Notes: generated by a model not told the origin, from the sequence alone. A stretch of DNA of 61,994 bases from Macromonas nakdongensis (GCF_002837145.1 NZ_NWMV01000042.1:1-61994); one strand, 5' to 3'; positions 50,757-60,402 are shown, counted from the stretch's first letter. Program-made: numbers and translations.

Positions 50757-51971
50757 ATGGCCACGGCTAGCAAAAGTGTCAAGGACTACGTGTTCGAGTG
50801 GGAGGGCAAGGACCGCAACGGCAAGACCGTGCGCGGCGAACTGCGCGCGGTGGGCGAGAACCAGGTGCAGGCCAGCCTGCGGCGCCAGGGCATCCTGGTG
50901 CAGAAGGTCAAGAAGCGCAAGATGGCCTCTGCCAAGCGCATCAAGCCCAAGGACATCGCCATCTTCACCCGCCAGCTGGCGACCATGATGAAGGCCGGCG
51001 TGCCCTTGCTGCAGGCCTTCGACATCGTCGGCCGCGGCAACCCCAACCCCAGCGTCACCAAGCTGCTCAACGACATCCGCACCGACGTGGAAACCGGCAC
51101 CTCGCTGAGCGCGGCCTTTCGCAAGCATCCGCTGTATTTCAACGCCCTGTACTGCAACCTGGTGGAGGCCGGCGAGGCCGCCGGCATTCTGGAAGACCTG
51201 CTGGACCGCCTGGCCACTTACATGGAGAAGACCGAGGCGATCAAGAGCAAGGTCAAGTCCGCACTGATGTACCCCACGGCGGTGGTCGTGGTGGCCTTCG
51301 TGGTGGTGGCGGTGATCATGATTTTCGTGATCCCGGCGTTCAAGGAGGTGTTCTCGTCCTTCGGTGCCGACCTGCCCGCGCCCACCCTGTTCGTGATCGC
51401 GATGAGCGAGTTCTTCGTGGCCTACTGGTGGCTGATCTTCGGCGGCCTGGGCGGTGGCGTGTATTTCTTCATGCAGGCCTGGCAGCGCAACGAGAAGGTG
51501 CAGCGCTTCATGGACCGGCTGCTGCTGAAAGTGCCGATCTTCGGCGCCCTGGTGGAAAAATCCACCGTGGCGCGCTGGACGCGCACGCTCTCGACCATGT
51601 TCGCCGCCGGCGTGCCGCTGGTCGAAGCCCTGGATTCGGTGGGCGGTGCCTCGGGCAACACGGTCTATGCCGACGCCACCAGCAAGATCCAGCAGGAAGT
51701 CTCCACCGGCACCAGCCTGACCATGGCCATGACCAACGCCAACATCTTCCCGTCGATGGTGCTGCAGATGTGCGCCATCGGCGAAGAGTCCGGCTCGATC
51801 GATCACATGCTGGGCAAGGCCGCCGACTTTTACGAGGCCGAGGTGGACGACATGGTGGCCGGCCTGTCGAGCCTGATGGAGCCCATCATCATCGTCATTC
51901 TGGGCTCGGTGATCGGTGGCATCGTGGTGTCGATGTACCTGCCCATCTTCAAGCTGGGGCAGGTGGTTTGA
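50757..51971 (+). CDS. pilC: Type IV pilus platform protein PilC
   Basis: A 404-residue inner-membrane platform protein (GspF fold) that couples PilB to pilin subunits. It shows two repeated GspF domains: IAIFTRQLATMMKAGVPLLQ in the first and ARWTRTLSTMFAAGVPLVEA in the second. Three or four membrane helices are present around residues 175-240 and at the C-terminus. The ATG at 50757 follows GGGGAAA. In most betaproteobacteria pilD comes next; here the next gene is xthA, starting inside the pilC stop (TTGA). Confidence 0.95.
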   Translation: MATASKSVKDYVFEWEGKDRNGKTVRGELRAVGENQVQASLRRQGILVQKVKKRKMASAKRIKPKDIAIFTRQLATMMKAGVPLLQAFDIVGRGNPNPSVTKLLNDIRTDVETGTSLSAAFRKHPLYFNALYCNLVEAGEAAGILEDLLDRLATYMEKTEAIKSKVKSALMYPTAVVVVAFVVVAVIMIFVIPAFKEVFSSFGADLPAPTLFVIAMSEFFVAYWWLIFGGLGGGVYFFMQAWQRNEKVQRFMDRLLLKVPIFGALVEKSTVARWTRTLSTMFAAGVPLVEALDSVGGASGNTVYADATSKIQQEVSTGTSLTMAMTNANIFPSMVLQMCAIGEESGSIDHMLGKAADFYEAEVDDMVAGLSSLMEPIIIVILGSVIGGIVVSMYLPIFKLGQVV

Positions 51972-52777
51972 GCGCAACGACAGCCCTCCGCCTCGCCACC
52001 TGGAACGTCAACTCCCTGGGCGTGCGCCTGCCGCAGGTGCTGGACTGGCTCGCCGCGCAGGCGGACGCCAATCACCCGGTGGACGTGCTGGCACTGCAGG
52101 AGCTCAAGCTGACCGACGACAAATTCCCGGCCGATGCCCTGGCCCAGGCCGGCTACCACGCGGTCTGGTTCGGCCAGAAAACCTACAACGGCGTCGCCTT
52201 GCTCTCGCGCAGCCCGGGCCGCGAGGTGGTGAAGAACATCCCCGGCTTTGCCGACGAGCAATCCCGCGTGATCGCCGCCACCTACGGCGAAGGCGAGGCC
52301 GCGGTGCGCGTGATCGGCGCCTACTTCCCCAACGGCCAGGCCCCCGGCAGCGACAAGTTCGCCTACAAGATGCGCTGGCTGGAGGCGCTGCGTGCTTGGG
52401 TCGCCGACGAACTGGCCCGCCACCCCCGTCTGGCCCTGGTGGGCGACTACAACATCACCTTCGACGACGCCGACGTCTGGGACCCGGACGGCCTGCGCGA
52501 CACCATCCACTGCACCACCGAAGAACGCGCTCACCTGCAGGCACTCATCGGCCTGGGCCTGCACGACGCGCACCGCCTGTTCCCGCAAGTGCCCAAGAGC
52601 TACAGCTGGTGGGACTACCGCATGCTGGGCTTCCAGAAAAACCGCGGCCTGCGCATCGACCACATCCTGGTCAGCGACGCGCTCAAAGCGCGTGCCCGCG
52701 CCTGCACCATCGACCGCGCGCCGCGCAAGCTCAAGCAGCCCAGTGACCACGCCCCGGTGGTGTTGACGCTGGACTGA
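51968..52777 (+). CDS. xthA: Exonuclease III (DNA repair, EEP family)
   Basis: A 269-residue Mg2+-dependent exonuclease/AP endonuclease. It has the EEP fold motifs LATWNVNSLGVRLPQVLDWL, VLALQELKLTDDKFP (metal Glu), LVGDYNITFDDADVWDP, SYSWWDYRMLGFQKNRGLRI and PSDHAPVVLTLD (catalytic Asp-His). The start is a TTG overlapping the pilC stop by 4 bp (TTGA), with no ribosome-binding site of its own visible, so translation is probably coupled to pilC. It acts in base-excision repair in the cytoplasm. Confidence 0.94.
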   Translation: MSATTALRLATWNVNSLGVRLPQVLDWLAAQADANHPVDVLALQELKLTDDKFPADALAQAGYHAVWFGQKTYNGVALLSRSPGREVVKNIPGFADEQSRVIAATYGEGEAAVRVIGAYFPNGQAPGSDKFAYKMRWLEALRAWVADELARHPRLALVGDYNITFDDADVWDPDGLRDTIHCTTEERAHLQALIGLGLHDAHRLFPQVPKSYSWWDYRMLGFQKNRGLRIDHILVSDALKARARACTIDRAPRKLKQPSDHAPVVLTLD

Positions 52778-52782
52778 AGTGC

Positions 52783-52806
52783 CCGCCCGGCCATGCGACC
52801 GGGCGG
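52783..52806. terminator. Hairpin between convergent xthA and ntrC
   Basis: Perfect 8-bp stem CCGCCCGG / CCGGGCGG with an 8-nt loop in the 37-bp gap between two convergent genes. The position suits a bidirectional terminator, but no T-tract follows, so it may instead be a folding or Rho-related element. Confidence 0.5.
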
Positions 52807-52814
52807 TGCGGGGT

Positions 52815-54338
52815 TCACTCCAGGTGCAATTCCTGGATCTTGCGGGTGATGGTGTTGCGGCCAATGCCCAGCTTCTGCGCGGCTTCGATGCGCCGCCCCC
52901 GGGTCGCCACCAGGGCGGTCTGGATCAGGCGTGACTCGAAACGGCGGCTGAGCACATCCCAGACATCGGGGCGGCCGTCGGCGAGCAGGGCCTGTGCTTC
53001 GGCCTGCAAGCCCTGCTCCCAACCGACGTCAGTGGCCACGGGCAAGGCCGCCACCGCGGCCAGCGGTGCGACCAGTGGCAGCGAACGCGCGGTCGGCACA
53101 GCCGCGGCGCCGGCCAGCGCGATCGGGTCGTGCTCGTCCACCGGCACCAGGGCCTCGGCGCCACCGCCAGCGGGGGCGGCAGCCAGCACCTCGGGCGGGA
53201 GGTCTTTCACGTCGATCAGCTGCGCAGGGGCCATCACGGTGAGCCAGTGGCAGATGTTTTCCAGCTGGCGCACGTTGCCAGGGAAGTCGAAACCGCACAG
53301 CGCCTGCAGGGCGGCGTCGGAAATCCGCTTGGGCTCCACGTCGAGCTGCTTGGCGCTGGCCTGCAGAAAGAAGCGGGCCAGCACCGGCACGTCCTCGCGC
53401 CGCTCGCGCAGCGCCGGCAGGCGCAGGCGGATGACGTTGAGGCGGTGGAACAAGTCTTCGCGGAAGCCCCCTTCCTTGACCTGCTGCTCCAGGTTCTGGT
53501 GGGTGGCGGCGACGACACGCACGTTCGCCTTGACCGCGCTGTGCCCGCCGACGCGGTAGAAATGCCCGTCGCTCAGGACCCGCAGCAGCCGGGTCTGCAG
53601 GTCGAAGGGCATGTCGCCGATTTCGTCGAGGAACAGGGTACCGCCCTCGGCCTGCTCGAAACGGCCGCGGCGCATGGTCTGGGCGCCGGTGAAGGCGCCA
53701 CGCTCGTGGCCAAACAGTTCGCTTTCCAGCAGGTCTTTCGGAATGGCCGCGGTGTTGATGGCCACGAACGGTCCTTTGGCGCGCGGCGAGTGCTTGTGCA
53801 GGGCACGCGCCACCAGCTCCTTGCCCGAACCCGATTCGCCGGTGATCAGCACCGTCACGTTGCTCTGGCTCAGGCGGCCGATGGCGCGGAACACGTCCTG
53901 CATGGCCGGGGCCTGGCCCAGCATTTCGGGCGCGGCGCTCAGGCGCTCCTCGGCCACCTCCTCGCGCTGGCTTTCTTCCACGGCACGGCGGATCAGTTCG
54001 ACCGCCTTGGGCAGGTCGAAGGGCTTGGGCAGGTACTCGAAGGCACCGCCCTGGAAAGCCGACACGGCGCTGTCCAGGTCAGAAAAAGCGGTCATGATGA
54101 TGACCGGCAGACCGGGCATCTGCTTTTTGACCTTGTCCAGCAGTTCCAGGCCAGAGCCACCGGGCATGCGGATGTCGCTGACCAGCACCTGCGGCCCCTC
54201 GTCGTCGGCATCGGCCAGGGCGTCGAGCACCTCGCGCGGGCTGGTGAAACTGCGGGTGGGCAGGCTTTCGCGCAGCAGGGCTTTCTCGAGAACAAACCGG
54301 ATGGATTGGTCGTCGTCCACGATCCAGATGGGTTTCAT
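52815..54338 (-). CDS. glnG: Nitrogen regulator NtrC (NR(I))
   Basis: A 507-residue sigma-54 activator. The receiver domain starts [15 protein letters not shown], with phospho-Asp in [11 protein letters not shown] (about D55). The AAA+ domain has [15 protein letters not shown], the sigma-54 contact GAFTGA intact, and [13 protein letters not shown] linker of about 60 residues, Ala/Val-rich, leads to a Fis-type HTH ending [14 protein letters not shown]. The ATG at 54338 fits the [10 protein letters not shown] start. It is the last gene of glnA-DUF4124-ntrB-ntrC. Expected target: the sigma-54 promoter of glnA at 57673. Confidence 0.96.
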   Translation of the reverse strand: MKPIWIVDDDQSIRFVLEKALLRESLPTRSFTSPREVLDALADADDEGPQVLVSDIRMPGGSGLELLDKVKKQMPGLPVIIMTAFSDLDSAVSAFQGGAFEYLPKPFDLPKAVELIRRAVEESQREEVAEERLSAAPEMLGQAPAMQDVFRAIGRLSQSNVTVLITGESGSGKELVARALHKHSPRAKGPFVAINTAAIPKDLLESELFGHERGAFTGAQTMRRGRFEQAEGGTLFLDEIGDMPFDLQTRLLRVLSDGHFYRVGGHSAVKANVRVVAATHQNLEQQVKEGGFREDLFHRLNVIRLRLPALRERREDVPVLARFFLQASAKQLDVEPKRISDAALQALCGFDFPGNVRQLENICHWLTVMAPAQLIDVKDLPPEVLAAAPAGGGAEALVPVDEHDPIALAGAAAVPTARSLPLVAPLAAVAALPVATDVGWEQGLQAEAQALLADGRPDVWDVLSRRFESRLIQTALVATRGRRIEAAQKLGIGRNTITRKIQELHLE

Positions 54339-54422
54339 GCGCGCATTCCTGTACTTGTCATGTGTCCCCCTGCCCCTGGCTTGTGTCTGTGGCGTCACCT
54401 CGGGCTCCAATGGCAACCGGGT

Positions 54423-55505
54423 TCAAGGCAGGGGGATCAGCAACTTGAAATCGGTGCGGCCCGGCTCGCTGTCGCATTCGATCAGGCCATGGTGTTGCTG
54501 CACAAAGGTCTGTGCCAGGGTCAACCCCAGACCGGAACCGCCATCGCGCCCCGACACCAGCGGGTAGAAGATGCGGTCCTTGATCTCGTCGGGCACGCCG
54601 GACCCGTTGTCGATGACATGCAATTCCAATGCCAGCCGGTAGCGGCGCTTGCCGAAAGTGACCTGGCGCTGCACGCGCGAGCGGAACACCAGTTCGGCGT
54701 CGCCCGCGGCGATGCGGTCTTTGAGCGCGTGTGCCGCGTTGTGCGCCAAGTTGAGCACCGCCTGGATGAGTTGCTCGCGGTCACCCCGGAATTCGGGGAT
54801 GGAGATGTCGTAATCCCGCACCACCTTGAGCCCGCGCGGGAATTCCGCCAGGATGAGCGAACGCACCCGCTCACAGACCTCGTGGATGTTGACGTCGCCC
54901 ACCACCTGGGCCCGCCGGTGCGGCGCCAGCAGGCGGTCCACCAGGGTCTGCAGGCGGTCGGCCTCGTGGATGATGACCTGGGTGTACTCCACCAGCTCGC
55001 GCGAGTCCAGCTCCATCTGCAGCAGCTGGGCCGCGCCGCGGATGCCGCCCAGGGGGTTCTTGATCTCGTGCGCCAGGTTGCGGATCAGTTCCTTGTTGGC
55101 CTGGGCCTGGTCCATCAGGCGCTCCTCGCGCTCCTGGCGCGCCTGCTGCTCCAGGGGCAGCAGTTCCACCACCAGCTCGCCGGGCACATCGCTCTGCGCC
55201 AGCACCACGTGCACCGACAGCGGCTCGTGGTTCAGGCGCTTGAGGTGGGCGTCGTAGCGGATCACCGCGTACTCGTTGCCGCCCGCGCCTTGCAGCGCGT
55301 TCTGCAGCAGCTCCGGCGAGGTGAACCAATCGGTCAGAGGCACCCCGGCGATGCTGCGCCGCGACAGGCCGATGGCGTCTTCCAGCGCGTTGTTGACGAA
55401 CAGCACCTGGCCTTCGCCGTTGACCACCGCCACCAGGGTGGCCAGCATGTCCAGCGCCTGGAAACGCTGGGGGATGGGATTTTTGGCTTTGCGCGCGGTC
55501 GGCAT
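54423..55505 (-). CDS. glnL: Nitrogen-sensing histidine kinase NtrB (NR(II))
   Basis: A 360-residue soluble kinase that phosphorylates NtrC under nitrogen limitation, controlled by PII. A PAS domain (about 15-120, VNGEGQVLFVNNALEDAIGL) is followed by the His box LAHEIKNPLGGIRGAAQLLQ (His about 146), then the ATPase domain with LNLAHNAAHAL and GRDGGSGLGLTLAQTFVQQH. It lies between the DUF4124 gene (2-bp gap) and ntrC (84-bp gap). Confidence 0.95.
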   Translation of the reverse strand: MPTARKAKNPIPQRFQALDMLATLVAVVNGEGQVLFVNNALEDAIGLSRRSIAGVPLTDWFTSPELLQNALQGAGGNEYAVIRYDAHLKRLNHEPLSVHVVLAQSDVPGELVVELLPLEQQARQEREERLMDQAQANKELIRNLAHEIKNPLGGIRGAAQLLQMELDSRELVEYTQVIIHEADRLQTLVDRLLAPHRRAQVVGDVNIHEVCERVRSLILAEFPRGLKVVRDYDISIPEFRGDREQLIQAVLNLAHNAAHALKDRIAAGDAELVFRSRVQRQVTFGKRRYRLALELHVIDNGSGVPDEIKDRIFYPLVSGRDGGSGLGLTLAQTFVQQHHGLIECDSEPGRTDFKLLIPLP

Positions 55506-55507
55506 GC

Positions 55508-56050
55508 TCAGCGTTCCCCGGCCGGCTTCAGGCGCGCGATCTCGCGCTGGATGGCCGCGACATCGCTTTCGGCCCGCTCCAGGCGGGCCTTCAGATCGGC
55601 CACCCGCTCCTGGTAGCGCTGCGGGTTGCTGCGCTCGCTGGCCAGGCGCTCGGGTTGGCCCTTGTTGTATTCCTCGCGCAGCTCGTCCAGGCGCTCCTGG
55701 GCGCGCTGCAGCTCCTGGTCGAGGATCTGGCGGGCATCGCTGTCGCGCGCGCGCTGCTCGCTGCTGTCCACCCGTTCGCCGGCGTTGCGTGCCCCAGCGG
55801 CCTTGGGTGCGCCACCGGGTTTACCTTCGCCCGCCGCCGCACCGGCCGGGGCCGCCGCCGGGCGCGTGCCTTCGACGATAGTGAGGTTGCCGCCCTCCAC
55901 CAGGCGGCAGCCGCGGGCCTGCGCGTTGCCCGGGTTGTTGGTGTATTCGTTGCCGCAGCGGTAGATCGGGCTCTGGGCCCCGACCGCAGCAGACAGGGCC
56001 AGCAGCAGGGGGGCCACAACGGTGGCGGGGCGCGAAGAAAAGACGTTCAT
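55508..56050 (-). CDS. DUF4124-domain exported protein
   Basis: A 180-residue protein with a signal peptide (VVAPLLLALSAAVGAQ). A DUF4124-like part (SPIYRCGNEYTNNPGNAQAR, with cysteines) is followed by an Ala/Gly-rich linker and a long charged helical tail from about residue 95, which looks like a coiled coil. DUF4124 proteins are secreted, small, and of unknown function. It sits between glnA and ntrB on the same strand, 2 bp from ntrB, a position often seen in betaproteobacteria, so it may be co-transcribed. Confidence 0.85.
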   Translation of the reverse strand: MNVFSSRPATVVAPLLLALSAAVGAQSPIYRCGNEYTNNPGNAQARGCRLVEGGNLTIVEGTRPAAAPAGAAAGEGKPGGAPKAAGARNAGERVDSSEQRARDSDARQILDQELQRAQERLDELREEYNKGQPERLASERSNPQRYQERVADLKARLERAESDVAAIQREIARLKPAGER

Positions 56051-56157
56051 GGCTTGCTCTGCAATGCGGATTCGGGGCGGTCAAAGCCCCCACACCTCAG
56101 GGATTTCCAGTATCGCCGAAATTGCCCGGGGTCTGCACCACCGGGGGCGCCAACGAA

Positions 56158-56183
56158 AAAGGGACGGCTTGCGCCGTCCCTTT
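56158..56183 (-). terminator. Rho-independent terminator after glnA
   Basis: Stem AAAGGGACGGC / GCCGTCCCTTT (perfect, 11 bp) with a 4-nt loop. On the minus strand it is followed by a T-run, 24 bp after the glnA stop. It would separate glnA from the DUF4124-ntrB-ntrC genes, with partial readthrough likely. Confidence 0.85.
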
Positions 56184-56206
56184 CCAAGCCTTATGGGCCA
56201 AGCCGA

Positions 56207-57622
56207 TCAGAGGCTGAAGTACATGTCGAATTCGCAGGGCGACACTTCGACGCGGCTGCGGGTCACGTCCTGCATCTTCAGTTCGATGTAGGCGTCGATC
56301 ATGGAATCGGTGAACACGCCGCCCTTGGTCAGGAAGGCGCGGTCCTTGTCCAGGTGCTCCAGCGCCTGGTCCAGGCTGTGGCACACGGTCGGCACCAGCT
56401 TGTCCTCTTCCGGCGGCAGGTGGTACAGGTCCTTGGTGGCGGCTTCGCCCGGGTGGATCTTGTTCTCCACGCCGTCCAGACCGGCCATCAGCAGGGCCGC
56501 GAAACCCAGGTAGGGGTTCATCATGGGGTCCGGGAAGCGGGCTTCCACGCGGCGGGCCTTGGGGTTGGCCACGTACGGGATGCGGATCGAGGCGGAACGG
56601 TTCTTGGCTGAGTAGGCCAGCTTCACCGGGGCTTCGAAGTGCGGCACCAGACGCTTGTAGGAGTTGGTGGTCGGGTTGGTGATGGCATTGAGGGCACGGG
56701 CGTGCTTGATGATGCCGCCGATGTAGTACAGGGCGAAATCGCTCAGACCGGCGTAGCCGTCACCGGCGAACAGGTTCTTGCCGTCTTTCCACACGGACTG
56801 GTGCACGTGCATGCCGGAACCGTTGTCGCCGTGGTAGGGCTTGGGCATGAAGGTGGCCGTCTTGCCGTAGCTGTTGGCCACGTTCTGGATCACGTACTTC
56901 TGCAGCACGGTCCAGTCGGCACGCTCGACCAGTGTGGAGAAGCGGGTGCCGATTTCGTTCTGACCGGCGCCAGCCACTTCGTGGTGGAACACCTCGACCG
57001 GGATGCCCAGGGATTCGAGGATCAGCGACATTTCGGCGCGCATGTCCTGGGTGCTGTCAACCGGGGGCACGGGGAAGTAGCCGCCCTTGGTGGTAGGACG
57101 GTGACCGCGGTTGCCGCCTTCGAGCTTGGCACCGGTGTTCCAGGGGGCTTCGTACTCTTCGATCTGGTAGAAGCTGCGGCCCGGCTCGGTGCTCCAGCGG
57201 ACTTCGTCGAAGATGAAGAATTCGGGTTCCGGACCGAAGAAGGCGGTGTCGCCCAGGCCGGAGGACTTGAGGTAGGCTTCGGCGCGCTTGGCGATGGAGC
57301 GCGGGTCGCGGTCGTAGGACTTGCCGTCGGCCGGCTCCAGCACGTCGCAGCTCAGGATCAGCGTGGTTTCCTCGAAGAACGGGTCGATGTTGGCCGTGTT
57401 CGGGTCGGGGATCAGCTGCATATCGGAGGCTTCGATGCCCTTCCAGCCGGCGATGGACGAACCGTCAAACGCGTGGCCCGAAACGAACTTGTCTTCGTCG
57501 AAGTGGGACACGGGCACGGTGGTGTGGTGCTGCTTGCCACGGGTGTCGGTGAAGCGGAAATCGACGAACTTGACGTCGTTCTCTTGCACCATCTTCATCA
57601 CGTCTGCGACGGTCTTGGCCAT
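56207..57622 (-). CDS. glnA: Glutamine synthetase type I
   Basis: A 471-residue GSI enzyme that makes glutamine from glutamate, ammonia and ATP. It shows the N-terminal [20 protein letters not shown], the Mg2+/Mn2+ site in the [15 protein letters not shown] region, NRSASIRIP, and the adenylylation site DLYHLPPEE (Tyr about 400), so it is the adenylylated GSI-beta form. The start is settled by AGGAGA before the ATG. Upstream lie a sigma-54 promoter and NtrC-type sites. Downstream a terminator precedes ntrB-ntrC. Confidence 0.98.
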   Translation of the reverse strand: MAKTVADVMKMVQENDVKFVDFRFTDTRGKQHHTTVPVSHFDEDKFVSGHAFDGSSIAGWKGIEASDMQLIPDPNTANIDPFFEETTLILSCDVLEPADGKSYDRDPRSIAKRAEAYLKSSGLGDTAFFGPEPEFFIFDEVRWSTEPGRSFYQIEEYEAPWNTGAKLEGGNRGHRPTTKGGYFPVPPVDSTQDMRAEMSLILESLGIPVEVFHHEVAGAGQNEIGTRFSTLVERADWTVLQKYVIQNVANSYGKTATFMPKPYHGDNGSGMHVHQSVWKDGKNLFAGDGYAGLSDFALYYIGGIIKHARALNAITNPTTNSYKRLVPHFEAPVKLAYSAKNRSASIRIPYVANPKARRVEARFPDPMMNPYLGFAALLMAGLDGVENKIHPGEAATKDLYHLPPEEDKLVPTVCHSLDQALEHLDKDRAFLTKGGVFTDSMIDAYIELKMQDVTRSRVEVSPCEFDMYFSL

Positions 57623-57672
57623 CAGAAATCTCCTGGTCAGGAAAGGACAAAAAACTGTACTCTGCGAAGGTT

Positions 57673-57688
57673 AGCAGCATCCATGCCA
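57673..57688 (-). promoter_or_regulatory. Sigma-54 promoter of glnA
   Basis: TGGCATGGATGCTGCT on the minus strand fits TGGCAC-N5-TTGCW, with GG and GC at the exact -24/-12 spacing. Transcription would begin near 57662, about 40 nt before the ATG, behind AGGAGA. Confidence 0.75.
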
Positions 57689-57727
57689 ACTTTCGCCCAA
57701 CGGGGCGCCGACAGCACCCCACCCAAA

Positions 57728-57786
57728 CACACCAATTCGGTGCATTTATTCACTTTTTTGGTGCAAATCTCAACGCACCAATTCGG
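57728..57786 (-). promoter_or_regulatory. NtrC-type sites upstream of glnA
   Basis: Two CACCAATTCGG elements (57730-57740 and 57776-57786) lie 46 bp apart. The first is a good dyad, CACACCAATTCGGTGCA; between them is another GGTGCA half-site at 57760. They fit the NtrC consensus (GCACC-N5-GGTGC) and lie about 70-120 bp upstream of the likely start. The farther element falls in the 3' end of the CinA-N-like gene. Confidence 0.65.
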
Positions 57787-58606
57787 GACCGAGCCGCGCA
57801 CCATGGGCGCGCAAGCCGGCCTTGAGGGCGTCGTACGCCACGGCCGTGAGTGTAGCCTCTCCCTTGACGCCCAACTCGATGTGCCGGCCATACTGGGGGT
57901 GATCAACGCTGGGCAGGCTGAACACCTTGACCCCGGGGTGGTCGGTTTCGATCTGCTCCATCAGCGGGGTGAGCGTCGCCTCCAGGGCACCAAAAACGAT
58001 CACCGAGCGCTCGCAGCGCTCGGTACGGCGCTGCTGGGCGGCGTATTCGGAGTCGAGCACCGCGGCGATCATGGGCCAGGCCATGACCGGAAAACCCGGC
58101 ACGAAATGCACCACCCCGCCGCCAGCCCCGTGGCAGCGGAACCCAGGGATTTTGTTGTATGGGTTGTAAATGACCGACGCCCCCAGCGGAAACAAGCCCA
58201 TGTTCAGGCGGTGGACGTTGTCGGGGCGGTCGGGCTCGTAGGGTTGGCCCTGCTCGCGGGCAACGTCGCGCATGCGCTCCTCGATCAGCGCGCGCGCCTG
58301 CGGGTGCAGCGCCAGGTCCACGCCCAGGGCGGCGGCGGCGCACTGGCGGGTGTGGTCGTCCGGGGTGGCGCCGATGCCCCCGCAGGAGAACACCACGTGG
58401 TCGCTGGCGAAGGCGTCGCGCAGGGCGGCGGTGATGGCGGGCCGGTCGTCGCCCAGGTAGCGCGCCCAGGACAGGGCCAGGCCGCGCTCGCCCAGCAGTT
58501 CGATGACCTTGGGCAGGTGCTTGTCCTGGCGCTTGCCGGAGAGGATTTCGTCGCCGATGATGATGAGCCCGAAGGTGGGCGCGGCAGGGGTTGGGGTCAG
58601 GGTCAT
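57770..58606 (-). CDS. CinA N-terminal-like (MoaB/MogA-type) protein
   Basis: A 278-residue protein with a molybdopterin-binding (MoCF) domain in the style of CinA-N/YfaY: FGLIIIGDEILSGKRQDKHL, ITAALRDAFASDHVVFSCGG, IGATPDDHTRQ, then the VHRLNMGLFPLGASVIYNPY stretch and FVPGFPVMAWPM. CinA-related proteins act on NMN or ADP-ribose, but the C-terminal CinA deamidase domain is absent here, so the substrate is unclear. The ATG at 58606 overlaps the EI24 stop by 4 bp. Its 3' end contains a glnA NtrC-type site. Confidence 0.88.
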   Translation of the reverse strand: MTLTPTPAAPTFGLIIIGDEILSGKRQDKHLPKVIELLGERGLALSWARYLGDDRPAITAALRDAFASDHVVFSCGGIGATPDDHTRQCAAAALGVDLALHPQARALIEERMRDVAREQGQPYEPDRPDNVHRLNMGLFPLGASVIYNPYNKIPGFRCHGAGGGVVHFVPGFPVMAWPMIAAVLDSEYAAQQRRTERCERSVIVFGALEATLTPLMEQIETDHPGVKVFSLPSVDHPQYGRHIELGVKGEATLTAVAYDALKAGLRAHGARLGPELVR

Positions 58607-59505
58607 GGCAGTTCTCGGGCCTGCACGTCGATGATGGCGCCACCTGCACCGGGGGCGGGCGGGGGAGCCGATGGCAAGGTCCCGTCGGGAGCGGGGGGTA
58701 CGGATGTGCCGGCCTGGGCACGCAATTCGGCCAGGGCAGTCAGCAGGTAATGGGCAAACCACAGGGACGCGAAGGCGAACACGAGGGCGTAAATCCAAAT
58801 GGCCAGGGGCACCAACAGGGGCGCCAGCGCGATGAACATGGCCCCAGAGGCCCACAGCAGCGTGGGCGCCGCACCCAGGTAGCCGGACAGCACACCCATG
58901 GCCAGCAAAGGCACCCGGTGCCGGGCGAGCAGGCTGCGGCGTTCCTCGCGGCTGGCGTGGTCGGCCAGGGCGTCGTAAGCGAACACGCGGTAGGTCAACC
59001 AGCCCCAGATCAGGGGCGGCAGCACCAGCACCAGCGGCGGCACCAGCCAGAACGGCAGGGACACCAGCAAGGCCAGCAGGGCCAGCACGGTGGACCCCAG
59101 GGACCAGGCCATGCTGCCGAGCAGGGTGCCCCCACGCCGCCGCTCCAGGGCCGGGAAGCGGCGCTGAGCCACCAGATCGACCATGGCCGGCGTCATGAAA
59201 AACGCCACCAGCAGCAGCGCCATGACGACGATGAGCGGCGTGACCAGCACCAGTACCACGAGCGGGGCGAACACGCTGCGCAGGCTGCCGATGCCGACCG
59301 ACTCCAGCCAGTTCAGGGCGAAGGACACCAGCTCCCAGGTTTCCAGCCAAACCATGACCGAGGCGACGGCGCCGTCCCAGAAAAAATAGCCCAGCGCGAA
59401 CGCCACCGCGACCATCAGCAGCAGGGGCAGGACCGACAAAGCGATGACGCGCGGGTGCAGGCAGTAGCCCACCGAGCGCCAGAAAGAACCGATCAGCAAA
59501 CGCAT
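58603..59505 (-). CDS. EI24/CysZ-like membrane protein
   Basis: A 300-residue inner-membrane protein with about five or six hydrophobic segments. Family marks: SFWRSVGYCLHPRVIALSVL at the start, VFFMTPAMV-like section (seen as VAFFMTPAMVDLVAQRRFPA) and GWLTYRVFAYDALADHAS. EI24 members include CysZ, a sulfate channel, but this form lacks clear evidence for that substrate. A Pro/Ala-rich tail ends the protein. The ATG at 59505 is chosen because the hydrophobic N-terminus starts there. It overlaps the next gene by 4 bp. Confidence 0.86.
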   Translation of the reverse strand: MRLLIGSFWRSVGYCLHPRVIALSVLPLLLMVAVAFALGYFFWDGAVASVMVWLETWELVSFALNWLESVGIGSLRSVFAPLVVLVLVTPLIVVMALLLVAFFMTPAMVDLVAQRRFPALERRRGGTLLGSMAWSLGSTVLALLALLVSLPFWLVPPLVLVLPPLIWGWLTYRVFAYDALADHASREERRSLLARHRVPLLAMGVLSGYLGAAPTLLWASGAMFIALAPLLVPLAIWIYALVFAFASLWFAHYLLTALAELRAQAGTSVPPAPDGTLPSAPPPAPGAGGAIIDVQARELP

Positions 59506-59553
59506 GACGCCAAGGATACAGGCAAGCGCCGACCGCGCCGTTACGATGGCCAT

Positions 59554-60384
59554 ATGACGCTTGCGCCCGCCCCGCCCCGCGCCGCCACCGAGCACCCGCC
59601 CAGCACCACCGTCGACATCGGTGGCGTGGCGCTGGAACTGCTGCACCTGCCCGGCCCGCACACCGACCGGGCACCGCTGGTGTTTCTACACGAAGGCCTG
59701 GGTTCGGTGGACCTGTGGGGCCAGAAAGACCACTACTGGCCCGCCACCCTCTGCGCCGCCACCGGCCGCAGTGGCTGGGTGTGGTCGCGACGCGGCTATG
59801 GGCGGTCCGACCCCATCCCCGACGTGCGCGGCAGCGGCCGCCACGGCCCCGACTACATGCACCGGGCCGCCTGGGACACCCTGCCCCAGCTGCTGCGCGT
59901 CTGCGGCGTGGAGCGACCGGTGCTGGTCGGCCACTCGGACGGTGCCACCATCGCCCTGCTGCACGCCAGCCGGCACCCGGTGACGGCCTGCGTGGCCATG
60001 GCGCCGCACGTGTTCGTCGAAGACGTGGCGCTGCGGGCGATCGAACAGGCGCGCGAGGCCTATCTGCACACCCCCTTGCGCGAGCGCCTGGCCCGCTACC
60101 ACCGAGACGTGGACAACGCCTTCTGGCAGTGGAACGACGTGTGGCTGTCGGCCCCTTTCCGCGCGTTCGACATCCGCACCGAATGCGCGGCGATCACGGC
60201 GCCGCTGCTGCTGATCCAGGGCGAGGACGACGAATACGGCACGATGGCCCAACTGGACGACACCGCGCGGGCGGTGCCGCACGCCCAGCGTCTGGCGTTG
60301 CCCGGCTGCGGCCACAGCCCGCACCGCGACCAGGCCGAGGCGGTGACCCGCGCCATCACCGACTTTCTGGCCCCCCTGGCTTGA
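59554..60384 (+). CDS. Alpha/beta hydrolase
   Basis: A 276-residue alpha/beta-hydrolase-fold protein. The oxyanion region is LVFLHEGLGSVDLWG, the nucleophile elbow is VLVGHSDGATIALL (Ser about 129), and the late acid and His are in LLLIQGEDDEYG and LPGCGHSPHRDQ. It is a lone cytoplasmic enzyme divergent from the EI24 gene across 48 bp. The substrate cannot be told; the HEGLGS motif is seen in a group of bacterial hydrolases annotated without proven function. Confidence 0.9.
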   Translation: MTLAPAPPRAATEHPPSTTVDIGGVALELLHLPGPHTDRAPLVFLHEGLGSVDLWGQKDHYWPATLCAATGRSGWVWSRRGYGRSDPIPDVRGSGRHGPDYMHRAAWDTLPQLLRVCGVERPVLVGHSDGATIALLHASRHPVTACVAMAPHVFVEDVALRAIEQAREAYLHTPLRERLARYHRDVDNAFWQWNDVWLSAPFRAFDIRTECAAITAPLLLIQGEDDEYGTMAQLDDTARAVPHAQRLALPGCGHSPHRDQAEAVTRAITDFLAPLA

Positions 60385-60402
60385 GGCTGCGGGACGGGCC
60401 GC

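Noticed and set aside
49737-51977. 746-residue minus-strand open frame opposite pilB-pilC
   Set aside because: Antisense shadow with His/Gly/Val-rich content and no motif; pilB and pilC are both intact on the + strand.
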